Assembly: GCF_014192915.1 (NCBI RefSeq)
Contig: NZ_JACHYN010000003.1
Location: forward strand, 434,001 to 498,000
From: Azospirillum sp. OGB3
GTDB taxonomy: Bacteria > Pseudomonadota > Alphaproteobacteria > Azospirillales > Azospirillaceae
Direction of reading: 5' to 3'
Length of the DNA: 64,000 nt
Below, piece after piece: positions 35,842 through 43,802 of this stretch (position 1 is the stretch's first letter; each line of letters starts with the position of its first letter). The position numbers were made by a program, and so were the translations under genes. The notes under the pieces are model-generated. The model did not search any database. It worked only from the letters and a program-made list of their open reading frames with translations, and was not told the origin of the DNA.

Positions 35842-35893
35842 GTCTCGTCTCCCCTCTGTCGTTGCGGCCGCGCCGGAGGCTGCGGCGTCCCAA

Positions 35894-35921
35894 AAGATAG
35901 CGCGTTGCCTCGTTTCGGCAA
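35894..35921 (-). promoter_or_regulatory. Probable wrbA promoter
   Basis: On the minus strand TTGCCG (35921-35916) and TATCTT (35899-35894) are 16 bp apart, about 50 bp before the wrbA start. Fits a sigma70-type promoter needing an activator. Confidence 0.42.
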
Positions 35922-35940
35922 ATCCAGGGCGCTGGAACTT

Positions 35941-35965
35941 CATTGTTCCCGGGTGTAGAACAATG
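35941..35965. promoter_or_regulatory. LysR-type operator between wrbA and the LysR gene
   Basis: A perfect 8-bp inverted repeat, CATTGTTC-N9-GAACAATG, ends two bases before the LysR start codon. It contains the T-N11-A LysR core. Its centre is about 66 bp upstream of the predicted wrbA transcription start, the usual place of a LysR recognition site. Confidence 0.7.
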
Positions 35966-35967
35966 GC

Positions 35968-36906
35968 ATGGATCGCCTCGACGACATGATGGCCTTTATC
36001 AAGGTCGTGGACACCAAGAGCTTCACCAGCGCGGCGGAGCGCCTGAACCTGTCCAAGTCCGTAGTTTCCCGCCGCATCGCCGAGCTGGAGAACCGGCTGG
36101 GGGCGCGGCTGCTGAACCGCACCACGCGCAAGCTCAGCCTGACCGAGGTCGGCCAGGCCTATTACGAGCGCTGCACCCGCATCATCGCCGACCTGGAGGA
36201 GGCGGAGCAGGCCGTCGCCGACCTGCACGCGGCGCCGCGCGGACGGTTGAAGGTCAACGCGCCGGTCTCCTTCGGCCTGCTGCATCTGGCGAAGGCGGTG
36301 GCCGAGTTCCTGGAGCGCTACCCGTCCATCGAGATCGAAATGGACCTGAACGACCGCTACGTCGATCTTATCGATGAGGGCTACGATCTGGCGGTGCGCA
36401 TCGGGCGGCTGCGCGACAGCTCGCTGATCGCCAAGCGTCTGGCCCCCAACCGGCAGGTGGTCTGCGCCAGCCCGGCCTATCTGGAGAAGCACGGGACACC
36501 TCAGACGCCGGATGAGCTGTCCAACCACAACTGCCTGATCTACACCAACATTCCAACGGCCGAGCAGTGGCAGTTCCGCGTCAACGACGCCATGCGGTCG
36601 GTCCGCGTGTCGGGGTCGCTGCGCACCAACAACGGTGACCTGCTGCGCGAGGCCGCCATCGCCGGCGTCGGCATCATCGTGCTGCCCACCTTCCTGTGCG
36701 GAGAGGCTCTGTCCAAGGGGCAACTCCAGTGCCTGCTGCTCGACTATTACATGGCGGAATCGAACGTCTTCGCGGTCTACCCGCAGAACCGGCACCTGTC
36801 GCCGAAGGTCCGTGTCTTCGTCGATTTCCTGGCCGAACGCTTCGGCTCGCGCCCCTACTGGGACTGCGCCCTGCTCAGCCTGCAGCCATTCCGGGCGGAG
36901 GCGTGA
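35968..36906 (+). CDS. LysR-family transcriptional regulator
   Basis: A 312-residue LysR regulator. The N-terminal winged helix is [20 protein letters not shown] with the wing [20 protein letters not shown]; the remainder is the two-lobed effector domain ([38 protein letters not shown]). It belongs to the CrgA/PA-type group. Divergent from wrbA, with a perfect inverted repeat directly before its start, so it likely regulates both genes. No ribosome site is visible because the operator occupies that place. Confidence 0.92.
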   Translation: MDRLDDMMAFIKVVDTKSFTSAAERLNLSKSVVSRRIAELENRLGARLLNRTTRKLSLTEVGQAYYERCTRIIADLEEAEQAVADLHAAPRGRLKVNAPVSFGLLHLAKAVAEFLERYPSIEIEMDLNDRYVDLIDEGYDLAVRIGRLRDSSLIAKRLAPNRQVVCASPAYLEKHGTPQTPDELSNHNCLIYTNIPTAEQWQFRVNDAMRSVRVSGSLRTNNGDLLREAAIAGVGIIVLPTFLCGEALSKGQLQCLLLDYYMAESNVFAVYPQNRHLSPKVRVFVDFLAERFGSRPYWDCALLSLQPFRAEA

Positions 36907-36937
36907 CGCACACCCCCGTCCCGAAAAGCCGTTTTCG

Positions 36938-38428
36938 TCAGGCCGCCGGCTTCTCCAATATAAAGAGCAGACCCGGCACGCCCACACCCTTCTCCCGGCG
37001 GGGGGAGCAGGGCTCCATCAGCCGCACCGTCAGGCCGACCGCCGCCGCCATCTCCCGCAGATAGGCTTCGCTGTGGGCGTAACGCCGCGATGGGCCGAGC
37101 GCGTAGCCGGAGGCTGCCGCCTCGCCGTCCAGGCGCTCCACCGTCGCGGCGAAGCGGCCGGATGGACGCAGGGCCTTGGCGGCGCCCTCGAACAGGGCGT
37201 TCAGGTTGCCGAGATAGACCAGCACGTCGGCGGCGACCAGCAGGTCCCAGCTTCCCGGCGCTGGCGCCAGCGCCGCGACCACGTCGCCGACCGACAGCTC
37301 ATCATAAAGCGCGCGGGCGCGGGCCTTCTCGACCATGCGCGGGGCAAGATCGACCCCGGCGAGATGCCCGGCCAGCGGCCGGAACGCCACGCCCGCCAGC
37401 CCGGTGCCGCAGCCGAGGTCCAGCACCCGCAATCCGGACGCCCCACGTTCGGACGCCGGCCCCAGCCGGTCCACCGCCTCGCGCAGCAGGGCCGGCGCGG
37501 CATAGCCGAGCTTGCCCACCAGATCCTGGTCGAAGCGGTCGGCGTAGCGGTCGAACAGGGCGCGCACATAGGCCGCCGACAGGTCTTCCCCGGCACCGTG
37601 CTCCAAGGTGGCGATCAGCGCTGCGCAGCCGAGCCGCCCCTCCGAGTCGAGCCCTTCGGCACGACGCAACGCGGTCAGGGCCTTCGCCGGCTCCTGCAGC
37701 ATGATCCAGGCGCGCCCGATGGCGGCGTGCAGGTCCGCGTCCTCCGGGTCCCGGCGGGACAAGGGCTGAAGCAGCTCGACCGCGCCCAGCGCGTCGTCGG
37801 CCTCGACCAGCAGGGCGGCCAGCTCCAGTGCCGCCTCGCGGTCGCCGGGGCGCAGGGCCACGGCCTCGCGGTACTCCCCCAGCGCGGCGTCCCGCCGGCC
37901 CGCCGCCGCCAGGGCACGGGCGAGGCCGAGCCGGGCCGTCGCGGAATCCGGCCGTTCCGCCGTCAGCACCTGTCCGGTGATCACCGCCTCCTCGAACCGG
38001 CCCGCGGTGCGCAACGCCTCGGCCAGGGCGATCCGCCAGGGCCACACGCCGGGGTCGAGCGCCACCGCCCGCCCGCAGGCGGCCAGCGCCCCGGCGGCCT
38101 CGCCCGCGTCCCGCGTGCTGTCGGCCAGGGCTCCCCAGGCCTCCCCCGACCCCGGATCGGCGGCGCAGGCGAGCCGGAAGGCACGCGCCGCCCCCGCCGC
38201 GTCGGCGGCGTAGAGGCGGTCATAGCCGGTCTGGAACAAAATGCCCGGAACGTCTCCGGGTTGGACGAGGGGGTCTGCCCCCTCCCGGTCGGCTTGAGCC
38301 GTCGAATCGCGATCCACGATCACTTCGCTATGGGAGATGCGCTGTCGCCGCCCCCGCTCCGGGAGACTCCGGAATGCGGAAGAAGACACGAACTCCTGCA
38401 CCAGCTTGCACGCACGCGCAAGAGGCAT
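36938..38428 (-). CDS. TPR protein with C-terminal SAM-dependent methyltransferase domain
   Basis: Up to 496 residues. Residues 65-260 are tetratricopeptide repeats ([57 protein letters not shown]). Residues 290-490 are a class I methyltransferase: [19 protein letters not shown] is motif [18 protein letters not shown] the acidic loop region, and [16 protein letters not shown] motif IV. TPR-methyltransferases are common in alphaproteobacteria with unknown substrates. The N-terminal 50 residues are poorly supported; GTG at 38323 is a possible start. It converges on the LysR gene. Confidence 0.75.
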   Translation of the reverse strand: MPLARACKLVQEFVSSSAFRSLPERGRRQRISHSEVIVDRDSTAQADREGADPLVQPGDVPGILFQTGYDRLYAADAAGAARAFRLACAADPGSGEAWGALADSTRDAGEAAGALAACGRAVALDPGVWPWRIALAEALRTAGRFEEAVITGQVLTAERPDSATARLGLARALAAAGRRDAALGEYREAVALRPGDREAALELAALLVEADDALGAVELLQPLSRRDPEDADLHAAIGRAWIMLQEPAKALTALRRAEGLDSEGRLGCAALIATLEHGAGEDLSAAYVRALFDRYADRFDQDLVGKLGYAAPALLREAVDRLGPASERGASGLRVLDLGCGTGLAGVAFRPLAGHLAGVDLAPRMVEKARARALYDELSVGDVVAALAPAPGSWDLLVAADVLVYLGNLNALFEGAAKALRPSGRFAATVERLDGEAAASGYALGPSRRYAHSEAYLREMAAAVGLTVRLMEPCSPRREKGVGVPGLLFILEKPAA

Positions 38429-38819
38429 CCGAAGGGTGGGCGTCCGGCGGCGAGTCGTGCTTCAGACCGTCGCATTAGGTCGTTTGGACGAAATTGTACG
38501 CCTTTTGCACAATCCACCACTTGCGGTTTTCCAAACGGCTTCGGAATCAGTGCCTTAATGGCTAAGGCCGAGGCTATGAGTCGGCCTTTTCCGCCGCCCT
38601 GTGACATCGTTCGAGCGAAAGGCGTGGTATTACCGGGCAGCAAATAGATTGACGCTGTATAAAATTTTTGGAAGTGTGGCTTCGGCGCCCGATGGTGGGC
38701 GCTGAACTTTCGGGTAGGAGGCGGTCACCGTAAGCGACTCGGTGACCGGTAATGGCGGCCCCGCGCGGGGGGCCAAAACGAAGCCGGATGAACCCGGCAA
38801 CGAAGAGGGGACCGAGGAC
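38429..38819. other. Gene-free stretch before the lytic transglycosylase
   Basis: About 390 bp without a credible gene. It holds an orphan intrinsic terminator on the plus strand (38564-38592). The remainder is lower in GC than its neighbours (around 38640-38680, with TTGACG and TATAAA too close to form a promoter). Confidence 0.45.
38564..38592 (+). terminator. Orphan intrinsic terminator, possible small-RNA 3' end
   Basis: AAGGCCGA (38564-38571) pairs with TCGGCCTT (38581-38588) over a 9-base loop, followed by TTCC after the pair of T in the stem (CCTTTTCC). No plus-strand gene ends upstream, as the preceding gene is on the minus strand. Confidence 0.45.
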
Positions 38820-39485
38820 ATGCAGGATCGAACTCAGCGCGTGCGACGCACGTATGGCGGCTGGATCGCTCTTGCACTGGGCTTAGCCGCCGCTCCGGTC
38901 CTCCCCGCCAAGCCCGCCGCCGCCCAGGACAGCAGCTGCGTCTCCCACGCCGTCGAGGCCGAACGCAAGTTCAACATCCCCTCCGGCCTGCTCGTCGCCA
39001 TCGCCCTGGTGGAAAGCGGCCAGGATGGCGCCCCGACCCCCTTCGCGATGAGCGTGGAAGGCCGCCCCGTCTACGCCCGCAACGCCAACGACGCCGCCCG
39101 GCACCTGCGCGACAAGCGCGGCCAGCTCCGCCAGAACGTCTATGTCGGCTGCATGCAGATTTCGCTGGGCACCCACCGCGGCGAGTTCCAGCCGGTGGAG
39201 CGGATCGTCGATCCCCGCGAGAACGTCTACTACGCCGGCCGCCTTCTTCTCCGTCTCCATGGCGAGCAGGGAAGCTGGAAGACGGCCGTCGCCCGCTACA
39301 ACGGCGGCTCCACCCGTCAGGCCCAGAACTACGTCTGCAAGATCTGGCAGCACCTGAACGAGTTGGACCCGAAAAGCGCCAAGTTGTTGGAATCCGCCCG
39401 TTGCGGCGACTCCGAACCGGCCAGCATCGCGCCGAGCACCCGCCGCAGCTTCCGCAATGCCCAGCAGGTCGCCTCCCTCGACTGA
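38820..39485 (+). CDS. Exported lytic transglycosylase (SLT domain)
   Basis: A 221-residue protein with a signal peptide (GGWIALALGLAAAPVLPAKP, cleavage near AAAQD). The SLT domain has the catalytic Glu in LLVAIALVESGQDG, and QNVYVGCMQISLG plus AVARYNGGSTRQAQNYV are the typical later motifs. Such enzymes cut glycan strands of peptidoglycan, making room for envelope machines such as flagella or secretion systems. The ATG at 38820 follows GAGGGGACCGAGG. A longer in-frame start exists at 38742 but is not signal-like. Confidence 0.87.
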   Translation: MQDRTQRVRRTYGGWIALALGLAAAPVLPAKPAAAQDSSCVSHAVEAERKFNIPSGLLVAIALVESGQDGAPTPFAMSVEGRPVYARNANDAARHLRDKRGQLRQNVYVGCMQISLGTHRGEFQPVERIVDPRENVYYAGRLLLRLHGEQGSWKTAVARYNGGSTRQAQNYVCKIWQHLNELDPKSAKLLESARCGDSEPASIAPSTRRSFRNAQQVASLD

Positions 39486-39542
39486 TAACCCGGCCTCGCA
39501 GGGGATGGCGCGGAACGCCCCGATGGGCTAAATCCCTGCTCC

Positions 39543-40382
39543 ATGAACTACCGTCACATTTTCCACGCCGGCAACCCCGCCGATGTGATGAAGCACGCCG
39601 TTCTGGCGCTGATCATCGATCATTTGCGCGCCAAGCCGGCGCCCTTCTGCGTGCTCGACGCCCACGCCGGCATCGGGCGCTACGACCTGGACTCCGAACC
39701 GGCGCGCAAGACGCTGGAGTTCCAGGACGGGATCGGACGGCTGTTCGGCCAGCCGGCGCCGCACCCGGCTCTGCGGCCCTACCTCGACGCGGTGTCCGCC
39801 CTCAACCCGGACGGGCGGCTGCGCTGGTACCCGGGATCGCCGCGGCTGGCGCGGGCCCTGCTGCGCGAGCATGACCGGCTGCTCCTCAATGAACTGCACC
39901 CCGACGACTGGCAGACCCTGAAGGCGGAGTTCGCCGGGGACCGTCAGGTCTCGGCCTTCAAGACCGACGCCTATCAGGCGCTGAAGGCGCACCTGCCGCC
40001 GCGGGAGAAGCGCGGCCTCGTCCTGATCGACCCGCCCTTCGAGCAGCCGGACGAGTTCGCCCGGATGGCGGAAGGGCTGAAGGCAGCGCACAAGCGCTGG
40101 TCCACCGGCGTCTACGCCCTGTGGTACCCGATCAAGGAACGTGCCGCCGTCTGGCGCTTCCAGGAGGCGGTGGAGAACACCGGCATCCGCAAGATCCTGA
40201 GGGTCGAGCTGACCTGGCACCCGGAGGACACCCACCTCCGGCTGAACGGCTCCGGGCTGCTGATCGTCAACCCGCCCTGGACCCTGGACGACACGCTGCG
40301 CGCCATGCTGCCAGCGCTGCACACCGCCCTGCCCTCCACCGGCGGTGGCTGCACGGTCGACTGGCTGGTTCCGGAAGGTTGA
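39543..40382 (+). CDS. rlmJ: 23S rRNA (adenine(2030)-N6)-methyltransferase RlmJ
   Basis: A 279-residue methyltransferase. MNYRHIFHAGNPADVMKHAV is diagnostic; VLDAHAGIGRYDL is the SAM loop, and LVLIDPPFEQPDEFARM is the catalytic DPPF motif. RlmJ methylates A2030 of 23S rRNA and supports use of foreign DNA as a nutrient in E. coli. The protein ends about 110 bp before the tandem-paralogue genes, which share its direction. Confidence 0.95.
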   Translation: MNYRHIFHAGNPADVMKHAVLALIIDHLRAKPAPFCVLDAHAGIGRYDLDSEPARKTLEFQDGIGRLFGQPAPHPALRPYLDAVSALNPDGRLRWYPGSPRLARALLREHDRLLLNELHPDDWQTLKAEFAGDRQVSAFKTDAYQALKAHLPPREKRGLVLIDPPFEQPDEFARMAEGLKAAHKRWSTGVYALWYPIKERAAVWRFQEAVENTGIRKILRVELTWHPEDTHLRLNGSGLLIVNPPWTLDDTLRAMLPALHTALPSTGGGCTVDWLVPEG

Positions 40383-40405
40383 AACCGCACATTTCAACGG
40401 AGAAG

Positions 40406-40460
40406 CGGCAACCGGTCACAGAGGTTGCCGTTGCAACGGCCCCGCCAATCGCCCTAGGCT
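40406..40460 (+). promoter_or_regulatory. Promoter and inverted repeats before the tandem paralogues
   Basis: CGGCAACC (40406-40413) and GGTTGCCG (40423-40430) form a perfect 8-bp inverted repeat with a 9-bp spacer, overlapping the palindrome CGTTGCAACG (40429-40438). A possible promoter, TTGCAA (40431-40436) - 18 bp - TAGGCT (40455-40460), ends 32 bp before the start. The repeats could be operator sites or an rlmJ terminator-like hairpin. Confidence 0.4.
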
Positions 40461-40492
40461 GAACGGGATTACTCCGTTCCGGCAAGGCCACG

Positions 40493-41488
40493 ATGTCCCG
40501 TTCCAACGATTTCGCCAGCAGCTTCATCAAGGCTCACGCCGATGCCGGGCTGGAGCGCGTCTCGATCGCCCACATCCTCCAGACCATCCAGAAGGACCCG
40601 GCCTTCCTGTTCAGCGAGGAGTTGCGCCGCGGCGGCGGCCAGTGCCCCATGCACGCCGCCCCCAACGCCGACGACGCGGACAAGGTGACGGTCAACACGC
40701 TGCTGGCCTATCTGTTCGACCGGCTGCGCGACCATGTGGCGTCCAAGCTGCCGCTGGACGAGCGCGGGCAGGTGATGCTGCCGATCCCGCCGCGCTCCCC
40801 CCACGGCATCAATCCGGCCGACCGCGCGGCGATGGCGGCGGCTCCGCTCGACGTGATGGCCTCGGTCCTGCGCGACGCCACCTGCCATCTGCTCGACGGC
40901 CTCATCACCGGCTGGGCGGCCGACCTGCTGACGGAGGAGGAGCACTACCGCGCCCAGGGCACGGGCGAAATCTCCGCCGCCGCCGCCGCCACCTTCATCC
41001 TGCGCACGACGCTGGAGGACTCGACCCTCTACCAGCGCGCCGGCTACGACATGCTGTCGATCACCAAGACCGGCAGCCACACCGCCATTCACATCTGCTG
41101 GGCCATGGTGGAGGCCGCCCCCCTGCTGCTTCCGGACAAGGACGCGGCGGCCTACGACGACCTCGTCCGGCGCAGCCTGAAGCAGGTGGTGCCGCTGTCG
41201 ATGGCCAGCCTGGGCATGCTGGTCCATTACATGGAGGCGTCGGGGATCGAGCCGCACGACGGCCTCGCCATCCATCTGCTGCCCAAGGACCAGACCGCCT
41301 TCGTCCTCGACGAGGCCGGGCTGATCTGCCTGAACCCGGAACCGATCACCCGCTTCGCCAAGCCCGAGGAGCGGCACTACACCGGCTGCCCGGCCTTCTA
41401 CACCCCCGGCTTCATCAAACTGTATCTCGACATCGTGGCCAGCATCGCCATGGACTACGGCGTCTACGACCGGCTTCGCGACCGCTGA
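40493..41488 (+). CDS. Conserved protein of unknown function, tandem paralogue A
   Basis: A 331-residue soluble protein; no family recognised. It aligns over its whole length with the next gene. Shared motifs include SRSNDFA at the start, C51PxH54A, RDHxxxxLPLD, SPHG, CHLLD (C131), YDMLSITKTGSHTAxHxCW (H196, H200, C202), YDDLxRRSLKQV and ERHYTGCPAFY (H295, C299). Four Cys and several His are conserved in both, suggesting a metal or cofactor site, though no known signature is matched. AAGG precedes the ATG. A candidate promoter and inverted repeats lie upstream. Confidence 0.8.
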   Translation: MSRSNDFASSFIKAHADAGLERVSIAHILQTIQKDPAFLFSEELRRGGGQCPMHAAPNADDADKVTVNTLLAYLFDRLRDHVASKLPLDERGQVMLPIPPRSPHGINPADRAAMAAAPLDVMASVLRDATCHLLDGLITGWAADLLTEEEHYRAQGTGEISAAAAATFILRTTLEDSTLYQRAGYDMLSITKTGSHTAIHICWAMVEAAPLLLPDKDAAAYDDLVRRSLKQVVPLSMASLGMLVHYMEASGIEPHDGLAIHLLPKDQTAFVLDEAGLICLNPEPITRFAKPEERHYTGCPAFYTPGFIKLYLDIVASIAMDYGVYDRLRDR

Positions 41489-41519
41489 CCGTCCTCACCC
41501 ACGAGATTGACGCCCCATC

Positions 41520-42521
41520 ATGGCCCGCTCCAACGATTTCGCCCTGACCTATTTCGCCGCGCATGAGGAGGCCGGGATGACCCGGATCAGCCTCGTGCCG
41601 ATCCTGCACCGCATCGCCGAGGACCCGAACTACCTCTTCACCGAGGAGCTTCAACGCCTCGCCGGCCATTGCCCGGCCCATGCGGACACCCGCAAGGAGG
41701 ATTACGAGAAGGTCGCGATCAACACGCTGCTGGCCTTCCTCTACAACGACCTGCGCGACCACATCACCAACCGCATGCCGCTGGACGCCGACGGCCATCT
41801 GCTGCTGTGCAACCCGCCGGACTCGCCGCACGGGCTGGACGTCGCCGACACCGCCGGTCTGGAGGCCGCCCCGGCGGAGACGCTGATCGGCTTCCTGCGC
41901 GACAGCGTGTGCCACCTGCTGGACGCCATCATCAAGGATTGGGCGATCAAGGTGACGCTGGAGGAGGAGCGCTGCCGGGCGGAGGGCGCGATCACCCCGC
42001 TCGCCGCCGCCAGTTTCGTCCTCGCCAACACGCTGGAGGCGTCGGTGCTGCACGCGCCGTCCGGCTACGACATGCTGTCGATCACCAAGACGGGCAGCCA
42101 CACGGCGCTCCACGTCTGCTGGAACCTGTGCGAGTCGGCGCCGATGCTGAAGCCCGGCCTGAACCCGGCCGAGTACGACGACCTGTCGCGCCGCAGCCTG
42201 AAGCAGGTGCTGCCGCTCGCCATGGGCAGCCTGGGCATGCTCTGCCAGTTCATGGGGGCGGGCCACATCGAGGCCGACGACCATCAGGCGATCCACCCCC
42301 TGCCCCGCCACCAGACCGCCTTCGTCTATGACGCGGAGGCGCCGGGCGGCATGATCGTCCTGAACGCCGACCTGATCGAGCCGACCGCTCAGGCGGGCGA
42401 GCGCCACTACACCGGCTGCCCGGCCTTCTACGCCAACGGCCTGATCAACCTCTACATGGAAATCGTGCTGTCGCTGGCCGCGCGTTACGACATCTACGGG
42501 CGCGTCCTGCGGGCCGGATGA
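41520..42521 (+). CDS. Conserved protein of unknown function, tandem paralogue B
   Basis: A 333-residue paralogue of the preceding gene, 31 bp downstream, so the two are surely co-transcribed. It keeps CPAHA (C51), RDHITNRMPLD, SPHGLDV, CHLLDAI (C131), GSHTALHVCW (H194, H198, C200), DDLSRRSLKQV and ERHYTGCPAFY (H296, C300). Divergence between copies is substantial (roughly half identical), so the duplication is old and both copies appear intact. Heteromeric assembly is possible. No signal peptide or transmembrane helix is seen. Confidence 0.8.
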   Translation: MARSNDFALTYFAAHEEAGMTRISLVPILHRIAEDPNYLFTEELQRLAGHCPAHADTRKEDYEKVAINTLLAFLYNDLRDHITNRMPLDADGHLLLCNPPDSPHGLDVADTAGLEAAPAETLIGFLRDSVCHLLDAIIKDWAIKVTLEEERCRAEGAITPLAAASFVLANTLEASVLHAPSGYDMLSITKTGSHTALHVCWNLCESAPMLKPGLNPAEYDDLSRRSLKQVLPLAMGSLGMLCQFMGAGHIEADDHQAIHPLPRHQTAFVYDAEAPGGMIVLNADLIEPTAQAGERHYTGCPAFYANGLINLYMEIVLSLAARYDIYGRVLRAG

Positions 42522-42613
42522 CCAAAGCGCCGCACAGCCCAGCGGTGCGGCGGCCTTGACGCCACGCGAAGTGTGCCTATCTTGGCGGCCTTGTCGATTT
42601 GGAGACTGCTTGC

Positions 42614-43339
42614 GTGGCCACCACCAGGAAGATGTTGCGCCGTTACACGACCACCGCTCTGGCCGACGGGATCAAGCGGGCGCGCGGGCGCATGATCTCC
42701 CCGCTGCAACGGGCGCTTGGGCATGTCGAAAGCGTGTTCATCGACCACGCCTGTTTCCGGCTGGTCTATTCGAACACCCACCGCATCTCCCCCAACATGT
42801 ACCGGGCGAGCCAGCCCTCGCCCTCGCACATCCGCGAGGCGGCGCGGCACGGCGTGAAGACCATCCTGAACCTGCGCGGCAGCCGCGACTGCGCCTCCTA
42901 CATCCTGGAGGCCGAGGCCTGCCGGGCGGCCGGGCTGACTCTGGTGGACTTTCCCGTCAACTCCCGCGACATGCCCAAGAAGGAGACGCTGCTGAAGGCC
43001 CGCGACCTGTTCGCGAGCATGCAGTACCCGGCGCTTCTGCACTGCAAGTCGGGGGCGGACCGCGCCGGATTCATGTCGGCGCTCTACCTCTTCATCCATG
43101 AAGGGGTGCCGCTGGAGCGGGCGACCAAGCAACTCCACTGGAAGTACGGCCACTTCAAGCAGGCGAAGACCGGCATCCTCGACTATTTCTTCGAGCTGTA
43201 CGCCGCCTACAACGAGAAGCGCCCGATCGCCTTCTGGGACTGGGTGGAGCGCGTCTACGACCCGGTGGAGGCCAAGGCCAGCTTCCGCTCCCGCGAGTGG
43301 GCCGACACGGTGGTCGACCGGGTTCTCGGGCGGGAGTGA
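42614..43339 (+). CDS. Dual-specificity/tyrosine phosphatase-like protein
   Basis: A 241-residue protein of the cysteine phosphatase superfamily. MYRASQPSPSHIREAARHG and KTILNLRGSRD are the typical N-terminal pattern, and LLHCKSGADRAGF is the active-site CX5R loop (Cys in HCKSGADR). A C-terminal extension (KYGHFKQAKTGILDYFFELY and after) is family-specific. Substrate may be a phosphoprotein or a phospholipid head group; sequence cannot decide. GTG at 42614 has GGAG upstream at fair spacing; TTG at 42599 is less likely. Confidence 0.85.
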   Translation: MATTRKMLRRYTTTALADGIKRARGRMISPLQRALGHVESVFIDHACFRLVYSNTHRISPNMYRASQPSPSHIREAARHGVKTILNLRGSRDCASYILEAEACRAAGLTLVDFPVNSRDMPKKETLLKARDLFASMQYPALLHCKSGADRAGFMSALYLFIHEGVPLERATKQLHWKYGHFKQAKTGILDYFFELYAAYNEKRPIAFWDWVERVYDPVEAKASFRSREWADTVVDRVLGRE

Positions 43340-43494
43340 AGCGGACGACGCGTCCGCACCAGAAGCATTGCCAACACCCGCAACGCACCTCGATTCGCCG
43401 GCTCGCGTTCCAGCAGGGCGCGATAGAGCGGCTCCGTCTCCGCACGGTTGCCGAATTTGTGCAGGCGGATCGCCTCATCAGGGGCTGTTTCCAT
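43340..43494 (-). pseudogene. Truncated 5' remnant of a TPR protein gene
   Basis: The minus strand from ATG at 43494 reads METAPDEAIRLHKFGNRAET followed by EPLYRALLEREPANRGALRV and LAMLLVRTRR: a clean TPR pair, as at the start of TPR-glycosyltransferase genes. After about 45 codons the sequence turns into antisense of the phosphatase gene and ends at 43255. The rest of the gene is gone, consistent with a deletion or rearrangement. Confidence 0.6.
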
Positions 43495-43802
43495 GACGCG
43501 CGACCATCGACGGGATCGGCCTCTGCGCCGTTCGCCGACCTTGGACGCGTACCGAGGCAATCCAGGAACGCGCTTCGTGCGTCCGGCCGTCGTCTGAACG
43601 CTTTGTCATAAATGGATGGATGGATTATCAACCGATTATTGCGTGATATGATACAGTCTGGTCGAGCGAGATGCCCGCAACCGGTTACCTCAGAAATGGT
43701 CTGCGATATGCCTCGGTACGTTCGGACCGGACACGCCTCCTTGATCAACCGCCTTCCTCACGCGATCCGGCACAAGGGTACGACTGAACGCCGGCCGATC
43801 CG
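43495..43802. other. Gene-free stretch before the hybrid kinase
   Basis: No credible gene. Contains a low-GC patch at 43600-43660 (for example AATGGATGGATGGATTATC, a short ATGG/GGAT repeat at 43611-43625) likely to hold the kinase promoter; no exact -35/-10 pair could be chosen. Confidence 0.4.

Noticed and set aside
35941-35965. LysR inverted repeat considered as a terminator
   Set aside because: No T run follows, and it lies at a start codon between divergent genes, where an operator is expected.
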